38,797 nt of DNA from JAFAHD01 sp035654355 (lineage in GTDB: Bacteria > Vulcanimicrobiota > Vulcanimicrobiia > Eremiobacterales > Eremiobacteraceae): assembly GCA_035654355.1 (NCBI GenBank), contig DASRXC010000121.1:1-38797 (forward strand). The letters are read 5' to 3'. How positions within the stretch are numbered: position 1 is the stretch's first letter; every line of letters starts with the position of its first letter. This document shows positions 30,215-37,703 of the stretch, in pieces. Under the pieces are notes generated by a model that did not search any database, had not been told where the DNA came from, and worked only from the letters and a program-made list of their open reading frames with translations. A program made the translations under genes and the position numbers.

Positions 30215-31402
30215 ATGAATCCCTCAACTCGCAACTCGTTGCTCGTCGGAATGATTGGCGTGCTCGTCGGAGCCGCGCTGGTCACCAATTGGCAAACCTT
30301 TACCGCGACACATAAGCCCTCGTCCGCAACCCCCGTGGCAAGCGTAGCAACCGTCGCCGACGCCGCTTCCCTGCACGAGGACGATCTCGAGCAGCGCATC
30401 ATCGAAGCGGTCAAGCACACGGAGCCGTCGGTGGTGCTGATCCGCTCGACGCTCCACGGCCAGCAGATCGACCCCTTCAGCCAGTTCTTCGGCGACCAGG
30501 GCGGTGGCGGCAACGCTGAGCCCTTCATCGCCCATGCAAGCGGCAGCGGTTTCATCTTCCGTAAGGACGGTGATACTGCGTACGTCGCGACTAACGCTCA
30601 CGTCGTCTATAGCGCAGATAACATCGAAGTACTGCTTGCCAACGGCCGCAAGGTGCAGGCTGAGAAGGTGGGTTCGGACATCCGTTCCGACCTCGCGGTC
30701 TTACGCATCACCGGTCAAAACCTGCCGCCGGCGCTCTCGCTGGGGAACGCTAATGCGCTGCAGCAGGGCCAGTTCGTGCTCGCGATCGGCGAGCCGGAAT
30801 CGTTCCAGAACAGCGTCAGCCTCGGCATCGTGTCGGCGCTGCATCGCACCGACATCACCGCCGGCGGCGACGGGCAGTTCAATCTCCCGTCGATCCGCTA
30901 CAGCGACCTCATGCAGACGACCGCACCTATCAACCCTGGTAACTCGGGTGGCCCGCTCGTGACGGTTTCGGGCGACGTCGTCGGCATCGCCGCCGTGGTC
31001 GATCCGCGCGCGCAGAACATCGGCTTCGCCATCCCCATCAACAGCGCGCAGCCGATCCTCGCGCAGCTCGAGACGCACAAGACGATCTCGCATCCCTACA
31101 TCGGCGTGGTCATGACGTCGATGAACGATCGCATCAGCAACTACCTCGGCTACTCTGGTACGGCCGGCGTGGTCGTGACCAACGTCGTCTCCGGCAGCCC
31201 GGCTGACAAGGCGGGGTTGGCCCAAGGCGATGTCATCGTCGAGCTCAACCACAGCAAGGTCAAGGATCCATCGGACGTCGCCAACGCGGTCTCCAAGCTC
31301 AAGACCGGCGACAAAGTGGCGCTGCTGGTGTGGCGCAAAGGCTCGCTCACGCCTATGGACGTGACGCTGGCCGACATGCCGGAACAGGTCCCGCAGAGCT
31401 AA
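30215..31402 (+). CDS. htrA: Serine protease HtrA/DegP family, one PDZ domain
   Basis: HtrA proteins degrade or refold damaged proteins in the cell envelope. The 395-residue protein has an N-terminal membrane helix or signal (about 8-26), a trypsin-like domain with the triad His129 (TNAHVV), Asp159 (RSDLAVL) and Ser244 (NPGNSGGPL), and one PDZ domain at the C-terminus (about 295-385, HPYIGVVMTSMNDRI...). DegP of E. coli has two PDZ domains, so this is closer to the DegS or HhoA type. It starts at ATG 30215 with AGGAGA 12 nt before. It leads the dnaK-grpE-dnaJ operon and shares its CIRCE-controlled promoter, although a hairpin separates it from dnaK. Confidence 0.95.
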   Translation: MNPSTRNSLLVGMIGVLVGAALVTNWQTFTATHKPSSATPVASVATVADAASLHEDDLEQRIIEAVKHTEPSVVLIRSTLHGQQIDPFSQFFGDQGGGGNAEPFIAHASGSGFIFRKDGDTAYVATNAHVVYSADNIEVLLANGRKVQAEKVGSDIRSDLAVLRITGQNLPPALSLGNANALQQGQFVLAIGEPESFQNSVSLGIVSALHRTDITAGGDGQFNLPSIRYSDLMQTTAPINPGNSGGPLVTVSGDVVGIAAVVDPRAQNIGFAIPINSAQPILAQLETHKTISHPYIGVVMTSMNDRISNYLGYSGTAGVVVTNVVSGSPADKAGLAQGDVIVELNHSKVKDPSDVANAVSKLKTGDKVALLVWRKGSLTPMDVTLADMPEQVPQS

Positions 31403-31419
31403 ATCGCCCGGACGAAAAC

Positions 31420-31443
31420 GCGCCGGCCTCTCGGGGCCGGCGC
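31420..31443 (+). repeat. Long GC-rich hairpin between htrA and dnaK, copy 1 of a repeat
   Basis: A perfect 9-bp stem with arms GCGCCGGCC and GGCCGGCGC encloses a 6-nt loop, 18 nt after the htrA stop. A second hairpin with nearly the same arms sits between grpE and dnaJ. It lacks a U-run on the plus strand, so it is more likely a stabilising or processing hairpin than a full terminator. Confidence 0.75.
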
Positions 31444-31511
31444 TTGACTCAAACCAAAGTACCAACGCTGGCCCGGATACGGCTCGCAGCGATAAATAGG
31501 AAGAATCGGGG

Positions 31512-31532
31512 CGCGCTCCCGAAGTGAGCGCG
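31512..31532 (+). promoter_or_regulatory. Hairpin in the dnaK leader
   Basis: CGCGCTC and GAGCGCG form a 7-bp stem with a 7-nt loop, 13 nt in front of the dnaK ribosome-binding site CGGAGG (31545-31550). It may affect mRNA stability or translation. No clear internal promoter was found between htrA and dnaK. Confidence 0.45.
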
Positions 31533-31557
31533 TCTACCACATTTCGGAGGACTCACA

Positions 31558-33426
31558 ATGGCTAAAGTCGTCGGCATCGACCTGGGCACCACCAATTCCG
31601 TGGTCGCCGTCATGGAAGGTTCGAAGCCAACGGTGATCCCAAACGCGGAAGGCAGTTACCTGACTCCGTCCGTCGTTGCGTTCACCAAGAACGGCGAACG
31701 GCTCGTCGGCCAGCTGGCGAAGCGCCAGGCGATCACCAACCCAGAGCGCACGATCTCTTCGATCAAGCGCCACATGGGCACGGATTTTAAGGTCGATATC
31801 GACGGCAAGTCGTACACGCCGCAAGAGATCTCGGCGATGATCCTGCAAAAGCTCGCGACTGACGCGAGCACGTATCTGGGCGAGAAAGTCACGCAAGCCG
31901 TCATCACGGTGCCTGCGTATTTCAACGACGCGCAGCGCCAAGCGACCAAAGACGCCGGTCGCATCGCAGGCCTTGAGGTCTTGCGCATCATCAACGAACC
32001 GACGGCCGCTGCGCTGGCCTATGGCCTTGACAAGAAAGGCAACGAGACGATCCTCGTCTGGGATCTCGGCGGAGGCACGTTCGACGTGTCGGTGCTTGAG
32101 GTCGGCGATGGCGTGTTCGAAGTCAAAGCGACCAACGGCGACACGCGCCTGGGCGGCGACGATTACGACAAGCGCATCGTCGACTGGCTCATCGGCGAAT
32201 TCAAGAAAGATCAGGGCATCGATCTCTCGCGCGACCGCCAAGCGGTGCAGCGCTTGACCGATGCTGCCGAAAAGGCCAAGATCGAGTTGTCGTCGCTGCA
32301 AGAGACGTCGATCAATCTGCCGTTCATCACGGCCGATCAGAGCGGACCGAAGCACCTCGACTATAAATTGACGCGCGCGAAGTTCGAACAGCTCACCGCC
32401 GATCTGACCGATCGCACGAAGAAGCCGTTCGAGAACGCGCTGTCCGACGCGAAATTGACCGTCGACCAGCTCAACGAAGTGATCCTGGTCGGCGGTGCGA
32501 CCCGCATGCCCAAGATCCAAGAGCTCGTCAAGGACCTCACCAAGAAGGATCCGCATCAAGGCGTCAATCCAGATGAGGTCGTGGCGGTCGGCGCGGCCAT
32601 CCAAGCCGGCGTGCTTGCGGGCGAAGTGCGGGATGTCGTTCTGCTCGACGTCACGCCGCTTTCGATGGGTCTCGAAACGCTCGGTGGCGTCATGACCAAG
32701 CTCATCGACCGCAACACGACGATTCCGACGCGCAAATCGCAGACGTTCACCACGGCCGAAGACGGTCAGACGTCGGTCGACATCCACGTGCTCCAAGGCG
32801 AGCGAGACATGGCGGGCGACAACAAGACGCTCGGCAAATTCCGTCTCGAAGGGATCCCGCCGGCGCCGCGCGGCGTGCCGCAGATCGAAGTCACGTTCGA
32901 CATCGATGCGAACGGCATCACGCACGTGAACGCCAAGGACCTCGGTACGGGCAAAGAACAGCGCATCACGATCACGGCATCGAGCAACCTGAGCAAGGAC
33001 GACATCGACCGCATGGTTCGCGACGCCGCTTCGCACGCGGATGAAGACCACCGCAAGAAGGAAGAGGTTGAGACGCGCAACCGCGCCGACAACCTCGCAT
33101 ATGCGACCGAGAAGATGCTCAAGGAAATCGGCGACAAGGCCTCCGACTCGGACAAGGCCGAAGTGCAAAAGGGACTCGACAACGTGCGCTCGCTGCTCAA
33201 GTCGGGGAGCGCCGACGAGCTGAAGCGCGCGACCGAGCAACTCGAGCAAGCGTCGATGAAGCTCGGCCAGGCGATCTACCAGAAGACCGGGCAGACGCCG
33301 ACTGGCGCAGGCGCCGGCGCAGGCACGACCGGCAACGGCTCGTCCGGTGCAACCGCCGGATCGACGTCGGCCAGCGGTGACGGCCAGCAAGGCGACGTGA
33401 TCGACGCCGAGTTTAAGGAGCACTAA
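31558..33426 (+). CDS. dnaK: Hsp70 chaperone DnaK
   Basis: DnaK is the main ATP-driven chaperone for nascent and damaged proteins. The 622-residue sequence is complete: MAKVVGIDLGTTNSVVAVMEG at the start, the ATPase signatures VITVPAYFNDAQRQATKDAG and VWDLGGGTFDVSVLE, the ILVGGATRMPKIQEL segment, the linker DVVLLDVTPLSMGLETLGG and a substrate-binding domain. The C-terminal lid ends in a Gly/Ala/Thr-rich tail and the acidic VIDAEFKEH end, close to the usual EVDD-type tail. It starts 7 nt after CGGAGG and is followed by grpE after 8 nt. A complete antisense frame over this gene is a shadow. Confidence 0.98.
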   Translation: MAKVVGIDLGTTNSVVAVMEGSKPTVIPNAEGSYLTPSVVAFTKNGERLVGQLAKRQAITNPERTISSIKRHMGTDFKVDIDGKSYTPQEISAMILQKLATDASTYLGEKVTQAVITVPAYFNDAQRQATKDAGRIAGLEVLRIINEPTAAALAYGLDKKGNETILVWDLGGGTFDVSVLEVGDGVFEVKATNGDTRLGGDDYDKRIVDWLIGEFKKDQGIDLSRDRQAVQRLTDAAEKAKIELSSLQETSINLPFITADQSGPKHLDYKLTRAKFEQLTADLTDRTKKPFENALSDAKLTVDQLNEVILVGGATRMPKIQELVKDLTKKDPHQGVNPDEVVAVGAAIQAGVLAGEVRDVVLLDVTPLSMGLETLGGVMTKLIDRNTTIPTRKSQTFTTAEDGQTSVDIHVLQGERDMAGDNKTLGKFRLEGIPPAPRGVPQIEVTFDIDANGITHVNAKDLGTGKEQRITITASSNLSKDDIDRMVRDAASHADEDHRKKEEVETRNRADNLAYATEKMLKEIGDKASDSDKAEVQKGLDNVRSLLKSGSADELKRATEQLEQASMKLGQAIYQKTGQTPTGAGAGAGTTGNGSSGATAGSTSASGDGQQGDVIDAEFKEH

Positions 33427-33434
33427 GGTCACGA

Positions 33435-34034
33435 ATGCCTGAGCTCAATCCGACGGATGAGTTCGACTCGCTCTCGACCGGAGCGTTGCCGGGCGTCGAT
33501 CCTGCTGAGGTGGACGAGCGCGCGGATGGTGAGTCTCGTGCGCAAGTCTCCCTTTCGGACCAATTAGAGGCCGCGCGCGCGCAGGCTGAGTCCGCACGCG
33601 CTCAGGCCGACGAGCAGCGCAGCCTGTATCTGCGTACGCTCGCCGACTTCGACAACTATCGCAAACGAGCACAACGCGATATCCGCGATCTTTCTGAGCG
33701 CGGGCGTCGCGAGGCGCTTAAGCGCCTTCTGCCAGTGCTCGACAACCTCGCGCGCGCGGACGAGTACCGCGAACGCGGTACGCCGCCGGAGCAAATCGTC
33801 GACGGGTTGTTGCAAACGAGCAAGCAACTGCTCGCAGCGCTTGCCGCTGAGAATGTCAGGCCGATCGACGTCGTCGGCAAGCCGTTCGATCCGTCCGTCG
33901 CAGAGGCGATCGCGACGCAGCCGGCGGAAGACGGAGTGCAAGACAACACGGTCGTCGCAGAGGCGTCTAAAGGCTACTACATCGGCGACGAGGTGCTGCG
34001 CCCCGCGCAAGTCGTCGTCGCGAAGCGGGCGTAG
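33435..34034 (+). CDS. grpE: Nucleotide exchange factor GrpE
   Basis: GrpE releases ADP from DnaK. The 199-residue protein has an acidic N-terminus, a long alanine- and glutamate-rich coiled coil (about 38-75, LEAARAQAESARAQADEQRSLYLRTLADFDNYRKRAQRD), then the characteristic ALKRLLPVLDNLARA and the C-terminal beta domain with VDVVGKPFDPSVAEAIATQPAED and PAQVVVAKRA. It follows dnaK after 8 nt with the AAGG sequence near the dnaK stop as possible ribosome-binding site. A long hairpin occupies the grpE-dnaJ gap. Confidence 0.96.
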   Translation: MPELNPTDEFDSLSTGALPGVDPAEVDERADGESRAQVSLSDQLEAARAQAESARAQADEQRSLYLRTLADFDNYRKRAQRDIRDLSERGRREALKRLLPVLDNLARADEYRERGTPPEQIVDGLLQTSKQLLAALAAENVRPIDVVGKPFDPSVAEAIATQPAEDGVQDNTVVAEASKGYYIGDEVLRPAQVVVAKRA

Positions 34035-34059
34035 ATGGCACGCCTGGAACGTGACGGAG

Positions 34060-34083
34060 CGCCGGCCCTTTAAGGGGCCGGCG
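34060..34083 (+). repeat. Long GC-rich hairpin between grpE and dnaJ, copy 2 of a repeat
   Basis: Arms CGCCGGCCC and GGGCCGGCG form a perfect 9-bp stem with loop TTTAAG, ending 7 nt before the dnaJ ATG. The arms are nearly the same as those of the hairpin at 31420-31443. The dnaJ gene has no clear ribosome-binding site of its own, so the hairpin may affect its expression relative to grpE. Confidence 0.75.
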
Positions 34084-34090
34084 ATCGACG

Positions 34091-35107
34091 ATGCCGCTAC
34101 AATACAAAGATTACTACGAGACGCTGGGCATTCAAAAGACCGCCACGGCGAAAGAGATCAAGTCGGCATACCGCAAGCTCGCGCGTACCTGGCATCCGGA
34201 CGTTAATCCGACCAAGAAGAAAGAAGCCGAGGAGAAGTTCAAAGAGATCTCCGAGGCCTACGAAGTCCTCAGCGATCCGGACAAGCGTAAGCGCTACGAC
34301 ACGCTTGGTCCGAACTGGCAGCAGCAGGCGCAGAATTACGGCTACACCGGCTACCAGCCGGGCGGCGATGGCGTCCACTACGAGTTCCACGATCTCGGCG
34401 AAGAGGAAGCCGGATTCTCGGACTTCTTCCGCACGTTCTTCAGCGATTTCGCACCGCGCGGTGCGCCGGACGGCGGACGCCGCGGGGCAACGCGCCGCGG
34501 CATTCGCGGCAACGACGCCGAGTACGGCATCGAGCTGTCGCTGCGCGATGCGTATGCCGGCGGCACGCGCCAGCTCACCGTGCAAACGCAGGCCCGCTGT
34601 CCGCGCTGCGGTGGCACGGGCACGGTCGACGGCAAACTCTGCCGCGAGTGTCGCGGCACCGGAACCGTTAGCGTCACGAAGACGCTCGACGTCACGATTC
34701 CGCGCGGCGTGCGCGACGGACAGCGAATCAGGCTGGCGGGTCAAGGCGGACTCGGGTTCGGCGGCGGGCCGAACGGTGATCTTTATCTGGTCGTGCACGT
34801 CGCGCACGATCCGCTGTTCGAGCGCCGCGGGGACGATTTGTACGAAGACCATCCCGTCAGCGTCTACAGCCTCGTGCTCGGTGGAGAGACGACGGTGCCG
34901 ACGATCACCGGCAGGATCGACATGAAAGTGCCGCCGCTCTCGCAAAACGGCCGCGTGTTGCGCATCGCTGGTAAGGGGATGCCGAAGCTGCGCTCCGATG
35001 GATACGGCGATTTGTACGTCAGGCTCGTCTCGGAGCTGCCCAACAAGTTGACCGACAAGGAACGCGAGCAGTGGGCCGCGCTTGCGGAAATTGCGAAGAA
35101 CCGCTGA
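34091..35107 (+). CDS. dnaJ: DnaJ-type J-domain co-chaperone with a half zinc region
   Basis: The 338-residue protein has a J domain (1-72, with HPD at 35-37), a short Gly-rich/acidic linker, and the DnaJ C-terminal domains. Canonical DnaJ has four CxxCxGxG repeats that bind two zinc ions. Here only two are present, CPRCGGTG (Cys170, Cys173) and CRECRGTG (Cys184, Cys187), which would bind a single zinc ion. This makes it intermediate between DnaJ and the zinc-free CbpA type, without loss of the J or C-terminal domains. The ATG at 34091 follows a long hairpin. Its TGA overlaps the hspR ATG as TGATG. Confidence 0.94.
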   Translation: MPLQYKDYYETLGIQKTATAKEIKSAYRKLARTWHPDVNPTKKKEAEEKFKEISEAYEVLSDPDKRKRYDTLGPNWQQQAQNYGYTGYQPGGDGVHYEFHDLGEEEAGFSDFFRTFFSDFAPRGAPDGGRRGATRRGIRGNDAEYGIELSLRDAYAGGTRQLTVQTQARCPRCGGTGTVDGKLCRECRGTGTVSVTKTLDVTIPRGVRDGQRIRLAGQGGLGFGGGPNGDLYLVVHVAHDPLFERRGDDLYEDHPVSVYSLVLGGETTVPTITGRIDMKVPPLSQNGRVLRIAGKGMPKLRSDGYGDLYVRLVSELPNKLTDKEREQWAALAEIAKNR

Positions 35108-35376
35108 TGGAGACAGGTGTGGGCCACGACCTGTATGCGATCACGGCGATCGTCGCACAGTTCGACGTTACGCCGGAGACGCTGGTCCGCTACGAGCGCG
35201 CCGGGCTGCTGCGCCCGCAACTAGTCAACGAGGTGCGCTTCTACACGACGGCCGATGTCGATCGCCTCAACACGATCCAGCGCATGACCGACATCATGGG
35301 CATCAATCTAGCGGGCGTCGACGTCGTACTCCGCCTACTCGAAGAAATCCGACTGCTTCAGCACCAGCTCGAATAG
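35107..35376 (+). CDS. hspR: HspR-like MerR-family repressor
   Basis: HspR represses dnaK operons in Actinobacteria and Deinococcus by binding HAIR sites, with DnaK as co-repressor in Streptomyces. The 89-residue protein has the MerR DNA-binding domain (about 13-70, YAITAIVAQFDVTPETLVRYERAGLLRPQ...FYTTADVDRLNTIQRMTDIMGINLAGVDVVLRLLEEI) including the GINLAGV phrase typical of HspR, and a very short effector helix. The ATG at 35107 overlaps the dnaJ stop as TGATG. Its position at the end of the dnaK-grpE-dnaJ operon is the same as in Streptomyces. I found no clear HAIR operator in front of htrA or dnaK. Confidence 0.88.
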   Translation: METGVGHDLYAITAIVAQFDVTPETLVRYERAGLLRPQLVNEVRFYTTADVDRLNTIQRMTDIMGINLAGVDVVLRLLEEIRLLQHQLE

Positions 35377-35389
35377 CGCTAAGCTTTAG

Positions 35390-36148
35390 TCAGTGGACGG
35401 TGATTGGCACCGTGATCGCGTTGCCGTCGTCATCGACGATGCGCGCGCTACACGTCCCTGGCGCGATGGGCCGCACCGAGTAAGTCGCCGACGAATCGCC
35501 CATCGCCGACACTAAGATATCGGCGACCTTTCCGCAGTTGTCGCTTTCCTTAAACGCCGCGACCCGCGAGTTGCTCGACACGAGGAACAACGCGGAGGTC
35601 GTCACTTTATCCAAAGTCAGGCTCGCGGGTGTGGCCGTGAGCGGCGGAGTGGCTTGCCCTTGCGAGGGCACGACCGGCTGAGTGCTCGCGCTGCTCGTCT
35701 GATTTCTCCGCCACACGGTGCCGTCGGCGAACTCGACCGAGACGACGCGGCATTTGACGTTGGGCGCGATGAACGCGGGTAGGACGAACGACTGCCCGTG
35801 CCCGTTGCGATACTCGTGTTTGATCGAGACGCCAGGCGTGAACTTGCCGACGTCGCGGATCACGAAGTGCTCACCCGACGACGCAACATCGAAGTTGATG
35901 AGGGTAGCGACTTGCTTCCATTCGTTGACGAATTCGATCGCGATTCCCGAGCTCGTCGAAACCGGAACCGAGACGCCGAAATACGTCTGCTGTTGGTTCT
36001 TATCGATGATGGGCCCGCAGCTGTTGATCGTCACAGGTGACGTATCTGCCGCCCGCGCGCCCTTTACGCCGGCAGCTGTCAATACTGCGAGCGCGAGCAT
36101 CAATGCGATGAGTGCTGCCCTGCGACGCATCGTGGACGTATGGCTCAT
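35390..36148 (-). CDS. Secreted hypothetical protein with Ig-like C-terminal domain
   Basis: The 252-residue protein starts MSHTSTMRRRAALIALMLALAVL, a classical signal peptide cleaved near GARAAD. An AGGAG lies 5 nt before the ATG. The mature part begins with SPVTINSCGPIIDKNQQQ and a beta-rich region. A Thr/Ser/Pro-rich linker (about 145-170) follows, and the last 80 residues (PASLTLDKVTTSALFLVSSNSRVAAF...VPITVH) look like a bacterial Ig-like domain with a cysteine at each end, possibly bridged. No family name can be given. It converges with hspR, with 13 bp between stops, and lies downstream of the S16 protease gene on the same strand. Confidence 0.7.
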   Translation of the reverse strand: MSHTSTMRRRAALIALMLALAVLTAAGVKGARAADTSPVTINSCGPIIDKNQQQTYFGVSVPVSTSSGIAIEFVNEWKQVATLINFDVASSGEHFVIRDVGKFTPGVSIKHEYRNGHGQSFVLPAFIAPNVKCRVVSVEFADGTVWRRNQTSSASTQPVVPSQGQATPPLTATPASLTLDKVTTSALFLVSSNSRVAAFKESDNCGKVADILVSAMGDSSATYSVRPIAPGTCSARIVDDDGNAITVPITVH

Positions 36149-36184
36149 GGAAACTCCTCTTCGATGATTGCGAACGCCCGGTTG

Positions 36185-37615
36185 TTACTGCGTCGGCTGG
36201 GCGTGCCACAGGACGATGCCTGAGGGGCCGAAACCGATGTAGTCGTAGCTGCGCGGCGAAGTCCAAAGCGCGAGGCCAGGTCGCGTGCTTATGAAATAGC
36301 CGACCAGTGCGTCGGGCCGCCGCGCTAACGTCTTGCTGTATGTTTGTCCGCGCGAGTCTTGGACCGTAAGCGTTGGCCGGCCTGCGACCATTGCGAGTCG
36401 CGCCCACCGTATCGGCTTGCCGACAAAACTCACCCGCAGCGGCGTCGTGCGATTATTCCAAAAGTACCAGAAACGGATGAGGTTGCATGCCGCGTGGCCG
36501 TAATCCAAGCGCAGAATGCCGGCCGGAAGGCGCATGCCGTTCACTTCTACATCGCCGATCGGCAGATCGGTGAAACGCACGCCGGTCAACGACTCGATGT
36601 CGAGGGACGCATTCGGGCAGCTTTGCAGGCGCCAGGTGAGCCAGTTCACGGCTTCGTTAAAATTTGTGACTGGGATGACGCGCACGCCCGGCGTATCGCG
36701 GATGTCGTCGTAGTTCTGGAGCGGCACGAGAAAAATCGTCGCGCCTTCTCGTTTCGCAGCGATGATCTTCTGGCGCGCCCCGACGATCGGACCGACGCTG
36801 CCGTCGTCGGCGATCGTGCCGGTGCCGGCGACTCCCTGACCATGGGTGAGATCGACATTGGCGATCGTTCGGTAGATCTGCAGGGCGAACATCAAACCGC
36901 TGGAGCCGCCGCTCTGATACCACGGAGGCGTGTAGGTCACCGTGATCGGGAGCGTGCCGACCTTTTCCGTTATCCCGAGCTGCACGCCGAAGCGCCTTCT
37001 TCCTCCGATCGCGGCGGTGGTGCAACGCAGCGTAAGCGGTTTGCCATTGCGCTCGACGCGGACGTGAAAGTCGCTGCCCAGCGGCTTCGACTGCGCGGCC
37101 ATCGCCAGCGTACCCGCCTGATCGATCGCGCTTCCATCGACTTCCTGGAGTAGGTCGCCCGCTCGAAAACATTGGCCGGATGTGCGCGCCGGGTTCAAGC
37201 GCGCGACATAGAAGATGCGTTTGAATTCGAACGGCAGGCCGGCTGCGCGCGCAGCGACGATCTCAGCAGCGCGTTCTCCCTCGTCTTGCGACGTGTAACT
37301 GGCGCGGATGACGTCGAAGTCGCTCATCGATGGCGGAGCCAGCGTCGTGCGCGGCACGATCTCAAGACCAGGCACGATCTTGCCTGCCAGCATTGTCGCC
37401 GGCCGACCTGGAAGCGGGATGATGGTCGTGTCGAATAGCGCGCCGGGTGGAGGCGTCGCTCCGGCGACGTGCACAACTTTACTGAGATCTTCTGCCGCCC
37501 ACGGCCCGATCACGTAATACGGCAGCGGCCAAAATCCGAGCACGGCGATAGCAAGCACGATGAGCGCGGCTCGAACGATGACGCGCGTGCGTTGCTTGCG
37601 ACGTTCGTCGTCCAC
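36185..37615 (-). CDS. PDZ plus Lon-like S16 protease (YlbL type)
   Basis: The 476-residue protein is a membrane-anchored serine protease with a Ser-Lys dyad. It has an N-terminal helix (about 12-32, ending PLPYYVIGP), a PDZ domain inserted at about 125-200 (RIFYVARLNPARTSGQCFRAGDLLQEVDG), and a Lon-type proteolytic domain (about 220-335). There GGSSGLMF carries the nucleophile Ser238 and GPIVGARQKIIAA carries Lys283, both aligned with the Lon dyad. No AAA domain is present. A C-terminal extension of about 140 residues beyond the usual YlbL end is beta-rich and unassigned. The start is uncertain: the frame stays open to ATG 37681, but GTG 37615 places the membrane helix at the N-terminus as in YlbL. 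Confidence 0.86.
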   Translation of the reverse strand: MDDERRKQRTRVIVRAALIVLAIAVLGFWPLPYYVIGPWAAEDLSKVVHVAGATPPPGALFDTTIIPLPGRPATMLAGKIVPGLEIVPRTTLAPPSMSDFDVIRASYTSQDEGERAAEIVAARAAGLPFEFKRIFYVARLNPARTSGQCFRAGDLLQEVDGSAIDQAGTLAMAAQSKPLGSDFHVRVERNGKPLTLRCTTAAIGGRRRFGVQLGITEKVGTLPITVTYTPPWYQSGGSSGLMFALQIYRTIANVDLTHGQGVAGTGTIADDGSVGPIVGARQKIIAAKREGATIFLVPLQNYDDIRDTPGVRVIPVTNFNEAVNWLTWRLQSCPNASLDIESLTGVRFTDLPIGDVEVNGMRLPAGILRLDYGHAACNLIRFWYFWNNRTTPLRVSFVGKPIRWARLAMVAGRPTLTVQDSRGQTYSKTLARRPDALVGYFISTRPGLALWTSPRSYDYIGFGPSGIVLWHAQPTQ

Positions 37616-37703
37616 GCAGCGCCGTTTTGCGTGGGTTTGAAGGCGACCTTCACGCGGCCAAGAAGATGACCGTCTCACCATCTTAGCCGGAGGCAGATCG
37701 CCC

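Noticed and set aside
30127..30315. 62-codon frame overlapping the htrA leader and start
   Set aside because: It runs through the leader hairpins and out of frame into htrA, and its composition is not protein-like.
31444..31453. TTGACTCAA palindrome after the htrA-dnaK hairpin, possible HAIR half-site or promoter
   Set aside because: There is no second arm at the right spacing and no -10 box 16 to 18 bp downstream.
31534..33432. Complete 632-codon open frame antisense to dnaK
   Set aside because: Frames antisense to dnaK are a well-known result of codon bias in GC-rich genomes. The protein has no recognisable family, and the sense strand is unmistakably DnaK.
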